Shown: piece after piece, positions 47,419 to 55,521 of the stretch
How the letters are laid out: each line of letters begins with the position of its first letter
How positions within the stretch are numbered: position 1 is the stretch's first letter
Source: an uncultured Collinsella sp.
GTDB lineage: Bacteria > Actinomycetota > Coriobacteriia > Coriobacteriales > Coriobacteriaceae
DNA: 64,000 nucleotides
Assembly (NCBI GenBank): GCA_900550195.1
Contig: URRB01000004.1
Coordinates: 87,522 to 151,521 of the forward strand
Direction of reading: 5' to 3'
Translations under genes and position numbers: made by a program
The notes under the pieces: generated by a model
Seen by the model: the letters and a program-made list of their open reading frames with translations, nothing else
Database searches by the model: none
Told to the model about the DNA's origin: nothing

Positions 47419-48882
47419 ATGAGCTCTGAAAAACGAGGAACGATCGGTTCGTTCGCTCTGCTGGGCATGACGGTCGCCGCCGTGTTCGGTATCAAGAACA
47501 TCATCAACAACAACGCGGCCATCGGCTTGGCAGCTGCGCCGTCGTTCTTCTTCGCCACGCTTTTGTACTTTGTCCCCTATACCCTGGTTACCGCCGAGTT
47601 CGTCGGCCTCAACAAGGACTCCGAGTCGGGCGTGTACGCATGGGTTAAGACCTCGATGGGTGGTCGCTGGGCGTTCCTGACGGCATTTAGCTACTGGTTC
47701 GTTAACCTGTTCTTCTTTGCGTCCGTCCTGCCCAACGTAATCATCTACGCGAGCTACGTGTTCTTTGGTGCCAACGCCGAGCTTTCGCAGCTGTGGATCA
47801 CCATTATCGAGATCGTCGTCTTTGCTATCGCCACGTGGGTTTCGACCAAGGGCGCTAAGTGGATCGGCTCCATTTCCTCCTTCGGTTCGACCGCGGCTCT
47901 CGGCCTGACCGCCGTGTTCATCCTGCTGTCCCTGGCTGCTGCCTTTGGCGGCGTTGAGTTCGCTACGGCTCCTACTCCCGCTAACATGGCTCCCGACATG
48001 AGCAACTTCGCAACTGCGTGGGGCTTCTTCGGTACGCTTGCCTGGATCATCCAGGGCGTTGGCGGCGCTGAGTCTGTCGGCGTGTTCCTTAACGACCTTA
48101 AGGGTGGCGTCAAGGCCTTCGTGCGCACCGTCGTTATCGCCGGCCTGACTATCGGCCTTCTGTATGCAGGCGCTTCGCTGCTGGTTAACCTGTTCATCCC
48201 CGAGGGCAGCGTTGCCATCTCCACCGGCATCTTCGACGTGTTCGGCGCTGTCTTTGCCCACTTTGGCATTCCTATGGAAGTGTCCACGCGCGTCATCGGC
48301 TTGATCCTTCTCGCCGCTACGCTGGGTTCCCTCATGATGTGGACCTCCGCTCCCATCAAGGTCTTCTTCACCGAGATTCCCAAGGGCGTCTTTGGTAGCA
48401 AGATCGTCGAGCTCAACGAGCATGGCATTCCTGCCCGCGCCGCTTGGCTGCAGTTCGCCATCGTCGTCCCCATCCTGATCATCCCGGCCCTGGGCTCTGG
48501 TAACCTCGACGACCTGCTCATGATTGTCACCAACATGACGGCTGCCACCGCTCTGCTCCCGCCGCTGCTGATTCTGCTTGCCTACTTTATGCTGCGCAAG
48601 AACTTCGATGCTGCTCCCCGTGGCTTCCGCATGGGCTCGCGCAGCTTTGGCCTGGTCGTTGCCGCATTCCTGCTTGTGGTCTTCTGCTTCGTGCTTATCT
48701 GCGGCACCATTCCGCTCGATCAGCCGCTGTGGCTGACGCTGGTCTACAACGTTGGCGGCGTGGTTGTCTTCCTGGGCCTTGCCGTGATGTGGTACAACCG
48801 CTACATCAATCGCCTGCGCGAGACCGATCCCGAGGCCGCCGAGAACGAGCTTTGCCCTTCCGTCCTCGATATGATGGAGTAG
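47419..48882 (+). CDS. APC-superfamily amino acid permease
   Basis: The product (487 aa) has about 12 membrane helices and the family N-terminus SFALLGMTVAAVFGIKNIINN, similar to the YjeM/GadC branch of amino acid antiporters. The segment DSESGVYAWVKTSMGG is the conserved loop before helix 3. GGGAGGG precedes ATG 47419. It has an own leader after ebgC with a 150-bp gap and no strong terminator between, so partial read-through from the operon is possible. The substrate is not readable. Confidence 0.88.
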   Translation: MSSEKRGTIGSFALLGMTVAAVFGIKNIINNNAAIGLAAAPSFFFATLLYFVPYTLVTAEFVGLNKDSESGVYAWVKTSMGGRWAFLTAFSYWFVNLFFFASVLPNVIIYASYVFFGANAELSQLWITIIEIVVFAIATWVSTKGAKWIGSISSFGSTAALGLTAVFILLSLAAAFGGVEFATAPTPANMAPDMSNFATAWGFFGTLAWIIQGVGGAESVGVFLNDLKGGVKAFVRTVVIAGLTIGLLYAGASLLVNLFIPEGSVAISTGIFDVFGAVFAHFGIPMEVSTRVIGLILLAATLGSLMMWTSAPIKVFFTEIPKGVFGSKIVELNEHGIPARAAWLQFAIVVPILIIPALGSGNLDDLLMIVTNMTAATALLPPLLILLAYFMLRKNFDAAPRGFRMGSRSFGLVVAAFLLVVFCFVLICGTIPLDQPLWLTLVYNVGGVVVFLGLAVMWYNRYINRLRETDPEAAENELCPSVLDMME

Positions 48883-48931
48883 CGGCTAGGATTAATCTAC
48901 GGCTGTGGAATAAATCGATTCCCTTTCCTAG

Positions 48932-48959
48932 GGAGGGGCCTTACGAGGCCCCTCCTTTT
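48932..48959 (+). terminator. Terminator after the APC permease
   Basis: The stem GGAGGGGCC/GGCCCCTCC has a 6-nt loop and is followed by TTTTG. Confidence 0.88.
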
Positions 48960-48988
48960 GTGTTTTGGGGCATGGATTTTGGACTCTG

Positions 48989-49205
48989 TGGGCAAAAAAT
49001 GCCAAATATGAGTACTGTTGCAAAAGAGGTGTCATATTTTTCGGCCTGTTCTGAGTAAAAATGGGCTCACAATCAATTTATCTAACCCCCTTTAAAGGGC
49101 GTTTGACGGCTTCAACCTCTTCGAATCGCTTAAAGTAAGCAATTTGCTCTCGATTTTGCTGCTACTAAATTGGTGGCAGTACTCATATTTGCCACTTTTT
49201 GCCCA
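48989..49205. mobile_element. MITE-like element 1
   Basis: Terminal inverted repeats of 29 bp (48989-49017 starting TGGGCAAAAAATGCC, paired with 49177-49205) match at 27 positions. The interior of 159 bp is AT-rich relative to the window and encodes nothing. No clear target-site duplication is seen. A transposase source is not present in the window. Confidence 0.75.
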
Positions 49206-49303
49206 CGAGGTGTTCAGAGGAGCTCTCGACAAGCATCTAACGCTACAATAGCTACCACGTGGCTGGGTTTGCCGGCCGAATGTGCGATGTCGTGGGAGGG
49301 GAC

Positions 49304-49552
49304 ATGGTCGAATTTACGAAGACGATTAAAGATCCGTTGGGATTGCATGCCCGCCCGGTTGCGCTGCTTTATGACATTATCGCCAAGCATCGTAGTGACG
49401 TGTCGGTTTCGATTGGCAATCGTCATGTCGATGGCCGCGACGTTATAGGGCTCATGGCACTCTGTGGCGAATGTGGCGAGGACATCGTGTTCCGCGTTTC
49501 GGGCGTGGATGAGGCCTCCTGTGTCACATCGATCAGAAATCTCTCGCTTTAA
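49304..49552 (+). CDS. HPr-family phosphocarrier-like protein with Asp46
   Basis: The product (82 aa) has the HPr fold and the active-site motif LGLHARPV with His15 in the canonical position. HPr relays phosphate from PEP and enzyme I to PTS permeases. At position 46, where Gram-positive HPr has the regulatory serine phosphorylated by HPr kinase, this protein has Asp (GRDVIGLMALC). Two cysteines follow (CGEC). GGGAGGGGAC precedes ATG 49304. No other PTS gene is nearby, and this may be a second, Crh-like or catabolite-signalling copy rather than the main HPr. Confidence 0.85.
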   Translation: MVEFTKTIKDPLGLHARPVALLYDIIAKHRSDVSVSIGNRHVDGRDVIGLMALCGECGEDIVFRVSGVDEASCVTSIRNLSL

Positions 49553-49568
49553 CCACAACAATGTTGCA

Positions 49569-49592
49569 AGGGGACGGTCCCTTTGTCGCATT
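49569..49592. repeat. GGGGACGGTCCC-type short palindrome
   Basis: The sequence AGGGGACGGTCCCTTTG belongs to the same GGGGAC family as the units at 18953 and 62042. Confidence 0.5.
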
Positions 49593-49602
49593 CATTGGCA
49601 TC

Positions 49603-49645
49603 AAGAGGCGCCGCAAAGAGACGGTCTTTGCGGCGCCTCTTTTGT
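49603..49645 (+). terminator. Terminator after the HPr-like gene
   Basis: A 17-bp perfect stem (AAGAGGCGCCGCAAAGA with its complement) has a 5-nt loop and is followed by TTTGTTT. It also works on the minus strand. Confidence 0.93.
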
Positions 49646-49689
49646 TTCGTATAGGAAACTTTTCCGAAAACTGAATGGGGACCCTTTCC

Positions 49690-49745
49690 AAAAAGTTAAC
49701 CACGTGCTAGTTTACTATAGCGAACATAGACGTGGTTAACTTTTT
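49690..49745. promoter_or_regulatory. Feo promoter flanked by a 16-bp inverted repeat
   Basis: AAAAAGTTAACCACGT (49690-49705) and its exact complement (49730-49745) bracket 24 bp that contain TACTAT (49713-49718), a likely -10. The arrangement fits a metal-responsive operator for feoA. Confidence 0.6.
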
Positions 49746-49786
49746 ACGCGTCGATGTTGAGGACGAACTGACGTTAGGAGCAACTC

Positions 49787-50029
49787 ATGTCTTGCGGACC
49801 GCAGATGCCGGCCATGCCGCTTTCGATGGTAAAAGCGGGCGAAACCGTGCGCGTGTCTCGTGTAAAGGGCAATGAGGACATGAAACACCACCTCAAGGAC
49901 CTCGGCTTTGTCGAGGGCAACGAAATCCACGTGGTGAGCTCGAGTGGTGCCAATATCATCGTCACGGTGCTGGGCGCACGCTTTGGCATCGATTCCAAGG
50001 TTGCCATGCACATCATGACCGTCGGTTAG
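49787..50029 (+). CDS. feoA: Ferrous iron transport protein FeoA, copy 1
   Basis: The product (80 aa) has the SH3-like FeoA domain with KAGETVRVSRVKGNEDMKHH and LKDLGFVEGNEIHVV. FeoA is a small cytosolic partner of FeoB. An N-terminal extension MSCGPQMPAMPLSM with a cysteine is present. GTTAGGAGCAACTC precedes the ATG. It is the first gene of the iron locus. Confidence 0.92.
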   Translation: MSCGPQMPAMPLSMVKAGETVRVSRVKGNEDMKHHLKDLGFVEGNEIHVVSSSGANIIVTVLGARFGIDSKVAMHIMTVG

Positions 50030-50068
50030 TCTGCAGCATTTCATAAAAACCGAAAGGGGGACAAGAGG

Positions 50069-50290
50069 ATGAAGACGTTGGGTGACGTTAAGGTGGGCGA
50101 GAGCTCCACCATCGTCAAGCTTCACGGTGAGGGTGCGCTTCGCCGCCACCTTATGGACCTGGGGCTCATCAAGGGCACTTCGTTCAAGGTCGTGAAGGTT
50201 GCACCGCTCGGTGATCCGGTCGAGATCAACGTGCGCGGCTACGAGCTTTCCATCCGCAAGGAGGAGGCGGCTGTCGTCGAGGTCCAGTAG
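50069..50290 (+). CDS. feoA: Ferrous iron transport protein FeoA, copy 2
   Basis: The product (73 aa) is a second FeoA with KTLGDVKVGESSTIVKLHG and HLMDLGLIKGTSFKVVK. It is closer to the short standard FeoA length. AAAGGGGGACAAGAGG precedes the ATG. Two FeoA genes before feoB are common in Clostridia and Coriobacteria and may form a heteromeric regulator of FeoB. Confidence 0.92.
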   Translation: MKTLGDVKVGESSTIVKLHGEGALRRHLMDLGLIKGTSFKVVKVAPLGDPVEINVRGYELSIRKEEAAVVEVQ

Positions 50291-50308
50291 GGCTCGCGGC
50301 GTATATTT

Positions 50309-50344
50309 CTGCAGATAAAGTTAGGTATTTCTAACTTAATGCAG
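50309..50344. promoter_or_regulatory. Palindrome before feoB
   Basis: AAGTTAG and CTAACTT are separated by GTATTT and are extended by CTGC and GCAG. The half site AAAGTTA is shared with the inverted repeat before feoA. Confidence 0.55.
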
Positions 50345-50412
50345 CAACTTTGAAGCACATTATCCAGCCTGCGCGGAGAAAGCAGCGCAGGCACACAAGG
50401 AAGAAGGATTGA

Positions 50413-52740
50413 ATGGCGGATTCTCAGATCCATGTCGCGCTGGCGGGTAACCCCAACTGCGGCAAGACCACGCTTTTCAACCTGATCACCGGCGCCAACG
50501 GCTACGTTGGCAACTGGCCCGGCGTCACGGTTGAGAAAAAGGAGGCCAAGCTCCTAAGCGACAAGAACGTTACCATCACGGACCTCCCCGGCATCTACTC
50601 GCTTTCCCCCTACAGCCCCGAGGAGCAGTGCTCGCGCGATTACCTCATGAGCGGCGAGCCCGATGTGGTCGTCCAGGTTGTCGACGCCACCAACCTCGAG
50701 CGCAACCTGTACCTGGCGCTTCAGGTCATCGAGACCGGCCTGCCCGTGGTCGTCGCCCTCAACATGGCCGACTTGGTCGAGAAGAACGGCGACAAGATCG
50801 ACACGGACAAGCTCTCCAAGAAGCTCGGCTGCCCGGTCATGATGATCTCGGCCCTTAAGAACAAGGGCATCACGGAGCTGTTCGAGCAGGTCAAAAAGTC
50901 CGCTGCCTCCAAGGGCCAGGTGCCGGAGCACAAGTTCGACTCCTCCATCGAGGACGTTCTGGACCACATCGAGAACAACCTTCCGGCGAGCGTTCCCGCC
51001 AACAAGCGTCGCTACTACACCGTCAAACTGTTTGAGCGCGACGCGGACGCCTGCAAGCTCATCAACCTCACCAAGGAGAAGGCCGCTCGCGTGGAGCAGC
51101 TGGTCGCCCAGTGCGAGCAGGACTGCGACGATGACGCCGAGTCCATCATCACCGGTGAGCGCTACGGCGTGATCGCACACATCATCGACGAGTGCCTCAC
51201 CAAGGCCCCGGCCAAGATGAGCACCTCCGAGAAGATCGACCGTGTGGTTACCAACCGTATCCTGGGCCTGCCGATCTTTGTGGTCATCATGTTCTGCGTG
51301 TACTACATCGCCGTTTCCACCCTGGGCGGAACGGTGACCGACTTCACCAACGATCAGCTCTTTGGCACCGACGGTTGGTATGTGCTCGGTCAGGGCCGCG
51401 ATGCTTACGATGAGGCTGTCGAGGCCGCGGGTGACGACGCCGACTCGGTCGACCCGGCACAGTACGGCCCCTATGTCCCGGGTATCACCACCATGGTGCA
51501 CGACGCCCTCGTGGCGGGTGGCACCGAGGACGGTGGCCTGGTCGATTCGCTGGTCTGCGACGGTATCGTTGGCGGCCTGGGCGCCATCTTCGGCTTTGTG
51601 CCGCAGATGTTCCTGCTGTTCGTGATGCTGTCCTTCCTGGAGGACTGCGGCTACATGGCCCGCGTCGCCTTTATCATGGACCGCGTGTTCCGCCGCTTTG
51701 GCCTGTCCGGTAAGTCGTTCATCCCCATGCTCGTGTCCTCAGGCTGCGGCGTCCCCGGCGTCATGGCCACCAAGACCATCGAGAACGAGAAGGACCGCCG
51801 CATGACGGTCATGACCACCACGTTCATCCCCTGCGGCGCCAAGCTGCCGATCATCGCCCTGCTCATGGGCTCCATCATTGGCGATTCTTCCACCACGGCC
51901 GCATGGATCAGCCCGCTTTTCTACTTCCTGGGCGTCTTTGCCGTCATCGCCTCGGGCCTCATGCTCAAGAAGACCAAGCTCTTCGCCGGCCGTCCGACCC
52001 CGTTTGTCATGGAGCTTCCTGCCTACCACTTCCCGGCGATCCGTTCCTGGGCGCTGCACGTGTGGGAGCGCTGCTGGGCCTTTATCAAGAAGGCCGGCAC
52101 GGTCATCTTTGCGTCCACCGTCGTCGTTTGGTTCCTCTCCAACTTTGGTAGCTATAACGGTTCCTTTGGCTTCCTGCCTGCGATGGACGGCATCCCCGAG
52201 GAGTTTATGGACTACTCCGTGCTTGCCATGCTGGGCAACCTGGTCGCTTGGATCTTCGCCCCGCTCGGCTTTAGCACCTGGCAGGCCACCGCGCTGACTG
52301 TCTCTGGCCTCGTCGCCAAGGAGAACGTCGTCGCCACCGCCGGCTCGCTGCTGTCCGTCGCCGACGCGGGCGAGACCGACCCGAGCCTGTGGACCGCGTT
52401 TGCCGGCATGTTCCCCACCATGGGCGCTTGCGTTGCCTTCGGCGCCTTCAACCTGCTGTGCGCTCCGTGCTTTGCCGCCATTGGCACCATCCGCAACCAG
52501 ATGGATTCCGGCAAGTGGACTGCGATCGCCATCGGTTACGAGTGCGCCTTCGCTTGGGTGATCGGCCTGTTCATCAACCAGTTCTACAACTTGCTTGTTC
52601 TTGGACAATTTGGTATCTGGACGATTGTGGCCATTGTGCTGCTGGTTGCGATGCTCTTCCAGATCTTCCGCCCCATGCCCAAACATGCATGGACCGACGA
52701 GGACGAGACCAACACTGCTTCCGCCGCAGTTTCCGCTTAA
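50413..52740 (+). CDS. feoB: Ferrous iron transporter FeoB
   Basis: FeoB (775 aa) imports Fe2+ across the cytoplasmic membrane and carries an N-terminal G protein. G1 is GNPNCGKTT (residues 12-20), G3 DLPGIYSLSPYSPEE and G4 NMAD. The helical guanine-dissociation-inhibitor domain follows to about 270. The membrane domain has the two Gate motifs (FGFVPQMFLLFVMLSFLEDCGYMAR and a second one near SFIPMLVSSGCGVPGVMATK). An insertion of about 60 residues between the first membrane helix and the first gate (QLFGTDGWYVLGQGRDAYDE onward) is extracytoplasmic. GGAAGAAGGATTGA precedes the ATG. Confidence 0.96.
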   Translation: MADSQIHVALAGNPNCGKTTLFNLITGANGYVGNWPGVTVEKKEAKLLSDKNVTITDLPGIYSLSPYSPEEQCSRDYLMSGEPDVVVQVVDATNLERNLYLALQVIETGLPVVVALNMADLVEKNGDKIDTDKLSKKLGCPVMMISALKNKGITELFEQVKKSAASKGQVPEHKFDSSIEDVLDHIENNLPASVPANKRRYYTVKLFERDADACKLINLTKEKAARVEQLVAQCEQDCDDDAESIITGERYGVIAHIIDECLTKAPAKMSTSEKIDRVVTNRILGLPIFVVIMFCVYYIAVSTLGGTVTDFTNDQLFGTDGWYVLGQGRDAYDEAVEAAGDDADSVDPAQYGPYVPGITTMVHDALVAGGTEDGGLVDSLVCDGIVGGLGAIFGFVPQMFLLFVMLSFLEDCGYMARVAFIMDRVFRRFGLSGKSFIPMLVSSGCGVPGVMATKTIENEKDRRMTVMTTTFIPCGAKLPIIALLMGSIIGDSSTTAAWISPLFYFLGVFAVIASGLMLKKTKLFAGRPTPFVMELPAYHFPAIRSWALHVWERCWAFIKKAGTVIFASTVVVWFLSNFGSYNGSFGFLPAMDGIPEEFMDYSVLAMLGNLVAWIFAPLGFSTWQATALTVSGLVAKENVVATAGSLLSVADAGETDPSLWTAFAGMFPTMGACVAFGAFNLLCAPCFAAIGTIRNQMDSGKWTAIAIGYECAFAWVIGLFINQFYNLLVLGQFGIWTIVAIVLLVAMLFQIFRPMPKHAWTDEDETNTASAAVSA

Positions 52741-52769
52741 GTCCGAATAAGGATTAGCCCCTTTTCACG

Positions 52770-52803
52770 AGCCCGGGTGTCCCAGCGACACTCGGGCTTT
52801 TTG
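52770..52803 (+). terminator. Terminator after feoB
   Basis: The stem AGCCCGGGTGTC/GACACTCGGGCT has one mismatch and is followed by TTTTGG. Confidence 0.85.
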
Positions 52804-52826
52804 GTGGGGGAGATGTGGCGTTTCCG

Positions 52827-52869
52827 CAGATAAAACCGACCAAAATAAACCTGTCCCTTTTTGCTAGGT
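52827..52869 (+). repeat. Dispersed 40-bp repeat, copy 3
   Basis: The first 37 bp equal 4214-4250. The 3' end GCTAGGT differs from the GGCAGGT of copies 1 and 2. Confidence 0.9.
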
Positions 52870-52915
52870 GGAGAATGGGGTAAAGTAAGTGGTGGTTAAC
52901 TAGAGGAGGCTTGCT

Positions 52916-53116
52916 ATGGCACCTATCGATATTGTTGTACTGGCTGTTATCGGCGTTGCGTTTGTCGCGGTATGCGTGCGCATCTACCGCAAGGGCACCT
53001 GCGCCGACTGCGCTCAGGGTGGCGTTTGCACGGGGCATTGCTCCAACAAAAAGACGTGCGCCGCGCTGAAAGGCGTCGACAAAATCGCCGAAGACTTGGG
53101 CCGCGGTATTCATTAG
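52916..53116 (+). CDS. FeoB-associated Cys-rich membrane protein
   Basis: The product (66 aa) has one N-terminal membrane helix (about residues 5-25) and a basic stretch (RIYRKG), followed by six cysteines (C20, C29, C32, C38, C42, C48). This is the pattern of the FeoB-associated Cys-rich family. Such proteins sit next to feoB and are thought to bind metal or to sense redox state. TAGAGGAGGCTTGCT precedes the ATG. Its function is inferred from location and cysteine pattern. Confidence 0.85.
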   Translation: MAPIDIVVLAVIGVAFVAVCVRIYRKGTCADCAQGGVCTGHCSNKKTCAALKGVDKIAEDLGRGIH

Positions 53117-53218
53117 TCGACCGGCGTTTGGGCATGTTTGACTGCGAATACGGCAGTTGCTGATAGGATAAGTACGTTAGCAACTGCCGCCGAGCGGCTC
53201 AAACGAAAGGAAGCCTGT

Positions 53219-55168
53219 ATGGAGTCCTCTGCCTATCCGATGCTCTTTAGCCCGATCAAGGTCGGTACGACCGAGGTCAAGAACCGCGTCTTTATGCCGC
53301 CGGTATCCACCAACCTGGCCGATCATGGCTATGTGACCGATGACTTGGTCGATCATTACCGTGCCCGCGCCAAGGGCGGCGTGGGCCTCATCGTCACCGA
53401 GGTCGTGACGGTCGAGCCCACCTATACCTATCTGCCGGGTGATATGTGCTGCTACGACGACACGTTTATCCCCGGCTGGGAAAAGCTCGCCGCGGCCGTC
53501 CACGAGTATGGCTGCAAGATCATGCCGCAGCTCTTCCACCCCGCCTACATGGCCTTTAACATTCCGGGCACGCCGCGCCTGATCGCTCCGTCCTTTGTGG
53601 GTCCGTCCTATGCCCGCGAGGCGCCGCGCCCCATTACGGTGGATGAGATCCACGAGCTCACGCATCAGTTCGGTGACGCTGCCGTGCGTATGCAGAAGGC
53701 CGGTGTCGATGGCGTCGAGGTCCATGCGGCACACGCCCACGGCATGCTCGGCGGCTTTTTGACCCCGCTCTATAACAAGCGTACCGATGAGTACGGCGGC
53801 TCGCTCGACGCCCGTATGCGCTTCTTGCTCGAGGTTATCGCCGAGATTCGCGAGCGCTGCGGCAAGGACTTTATCATCGACGTTCGCATCTCGGGCGATG
53901 AGTACACCGATGGCGGTCTGACCCTCAACGACATGATCTACGTCTCGCGTCGCCTGGAGAAGGCCGGCGTCGACATGATTCATGTGTCAGGCGGCACCAC
54001 CATTAAGCGCGGCTCCGCGATTCCCGCCGCCGGTACCCAGCAGGCCTCGCACGCTGCCTGCTCGCGCGAGATCAAAAAGCACGTGAACATTCCTGTTGCC
54101 ACGGTCGGCCGCATTAACGAGGCATGGATTGCCGAGGAGCTGATCGAGGACGGCGCCGCCGACATCTGCATGATGGGCCGCGCCAATCTGTGCGATGCCG
54201 AGTTCTGCAACAAGGCCGCTGCCGGCAACGCCGATGACATCCGCCCCTGCATTGGCTGTCTGCGCTGCCTGAACGGCATTATGTTTGGCAAGCGCATCTC
54301 CTGCACCGTCAATCCGGACGTGGAGCGCGACGAGGCCGGCTACGAGCCTGCCGCTACGCCCAAGAACGTGCTGGTCGTGGGCGCTGGTCCCGCAGGTATG
54401 GAGGCGGCCTACATTGCTGCCAAGCGCGGGCACCACGTGGTGCTTGTGGACAAGCAGGACGAACCGGGCGGCGAGATGCGCATCGCGGCTGTTCCGCCGG
54501 CAAAGCAGGAGCTTACGCGCGTGATCAAGTATCAGTATCGCCGCCTGGCCGAAGCGGGCGTAACGTGCGTCTTTGGTACCGAGCTATCTGCTGAGGATAT
54601 TCAGCGCGACTATGCCGGCTACGAGGTCGTTTTGGCCTACGGTGCCGAGCCTATCGCTCCGGCCTTTATGCAGGGCTTTAAGCAGGTCATGACGGCTGAC
54701 GACCTGCTGGGCGGCAACGCCTTCCCGGGCAAGAAGATCGTCATCGTCGGCGGCGGTACCGTCGGCTGCGAGACTGCCGACTATCTGGCTCCGCTGGTCA
54801 ACGACCTGTCGCCGGCCAATCGCGATGTCACCGTCATCGAGATGACCAAGACGCTCGCTGCCAACGAGGGCGGCGCCGGCCGCGCGGTGCTTATCACGCG
54901 CATGCTTTCCAAGGGCGTTCACGTGCTGACCGAGGCCAAGGTAACCGAGATTACCGAGGACACCATCAGCTACGAAAAAGATGGCGAGATCCACACTATC
55001 GCCGATGCCGATACGCTGGTGCTTGCCATGGGCTATCGTCCCAACACCAAGCTGGCCGACGACCTGGCCGCTGCCGGTGTTGCCACCCACGTGCTGGGCG
55101 ACGCCCAGAAGTGCGGCAACATCCGCGATGCCATCGGCGATGGCTACAAGGTTGCCTGCGAGCTCTAG
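53219..55168 (+). CDS. Old-yellow-enzyme-type NADH:flavin oxidoreductase (2-enoate reductase / BaiCD / FadH family)
   Basis: The product (649 aa) has the three-part layout of this family. An N-terminal FMN TIM barrel spans about residues 1-340, with VKNRVFMPPVSTN and the catalytic region around HAAHAHGMLGGFLTPLYNKR. A 4Fe-4S cluster is bound by C344, C347, C350 and C362 (CIGCLRC). A C-terminal FAD/NAD(P)H module has NVLVVGAGPAGMEAAYIA and a second GGGTVGCETA motif. GAAAGGAAGCC precedes ATG 53219. Family members reduce enoates, 2,4-dienoyl-CoA or steroid-type enones in gut bacteria. The substrate is unknown; neighbours (feo genes and an ATPase) give no pathway hint. Confidence 0.9.
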   Translation: MESSAYPMLFSPIKVGTTEVKNRVFMPPVSTNLADHGYVTDDLVDHYRARAKGGVGLIVTEVVTVEPTYTYLPGDMCCYDDTFIPGWEKLAAAVHEYGCKIMPQLFHPAYMAFNIPGTPRLIAPSFVGPSYAREAPRPITVDEIHELTHQFGDAAVRMQKAGVDGVEVHAAHAHGMLGGFLTPLYNKRTDEYGGSLDARMRFLLEVIAEIRERCGKDFIIDVRISGDEYTDGGLTLNDMIYVSRRLEKAGVDMIHVSGGTTIKRGSAIPAAGTQQASHAACSREIKKHVNIPVATVGRINEAWIAEELIEDGAADICMMGRANLCDAEFCNKAAAGNADDIRPCIGCLRCLNGIMFGKRISCTVNPDVERDEAGYEPAATPKNVLVVGAGPAGMEAAYIAAKRGHHVVLVDKQDEPGGEMRIAAVPPAKQELTRVIKYQYRRLAEAGVTCVFGTELSAEDIQRDYAGYEVVLAYGAEPIAPAFMQGFKQVMTADDLLGGNAFPGKKIVIVGGGTVGCETADYLAPLVNDLSPANRDVTVIEMTKTLAANEGGAGRAVLITRMLSKGVHVLTEAKVTEITEDTISYEKDGEIHTIADADTLVLAMGYRPNTKLADDLAAAGVATHVLGDAQKCGNIRDAIGDGYKVACEL

Positions 55169-55321
55169 TCAACCCCTTGTTGCGTGGGGGCAGGTTACTT
55201 TGCACCAACTTGGCGCATGTAAACCTGGCCCCATTGACGAGGTTTCCGCCATCCCAGGGCGGCTACATGGAGTAGCGCCCGTGCGCATCGATTCCCTCTC
55301 ATAGATGTGCGGCACAAAGAA

Positions 55322-55353
55322 CCCCGAGCTCACACGAGCTCGGGGCCTTTTTC
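55322..55353 (+). terminator. Terminator after the enoate-reductase-type gene
   Basis: A perfect 10-bp stem CCCCGAGCTC/GAGCTCGGGG is followed by CCTTTTTC. Confidence 0.9.
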
Positions 55354-55505
55354 GTCTGGATTGGGGACGCATAGCCGGACGAAAGCGTGTTGCGTTTGGC
55401 GTAAAACCATACGAAAGTGCAATTTGCGTCTTATTTCCGAACGTAAAACAGACGAAAACCGTTTACGTCTGCTTTAAATCCGTACGAAAACGGTTTTCGT
55501 CTTGC
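55354..55505. repeat. Degenerate tandem repeat with ACGAAA units
   Basis: ACGAAA or ACGTAAA recurs at about 55379, 55411, 55441, 55452 and 55484, each time combined with GCGT or CGTCT-type complements. The last unit is the near-palindrome ACGAAAACGGTTTTCGT. Divergence is high, so the units may be decayed hairpins. Confidence 0.55.
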
Positions 55506-55521
55506 AGGGCAGTTGCCGTTT

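Larger units (their letters stand above)
55169..55521. other. Intergenic region with repeat units
   Basis: These 353 bp contain no convincing gene. They hold an imperfect GGGGGCAGGTTAC palindrome (55185-55233), the terminator at 55322-55353 and a run of degenerate ACGAAA/TTTCGT units (55354-55505). Confidence 0.75.

Noticed and set aside
45763..48423. An 886-codon open frame on the minus strand
   Set aside because: It runs antisense across the beta-galactosidase, ebgC-like and permease genes, which have clear active-site motifs and ribosome binding sites.
53219..55168. Bile acid 7-dehydroxylation gene baiCD
   Set aside because: The family matches, but no other bai genes are present and many related reductases act on other enones, so a specific name is not justified.
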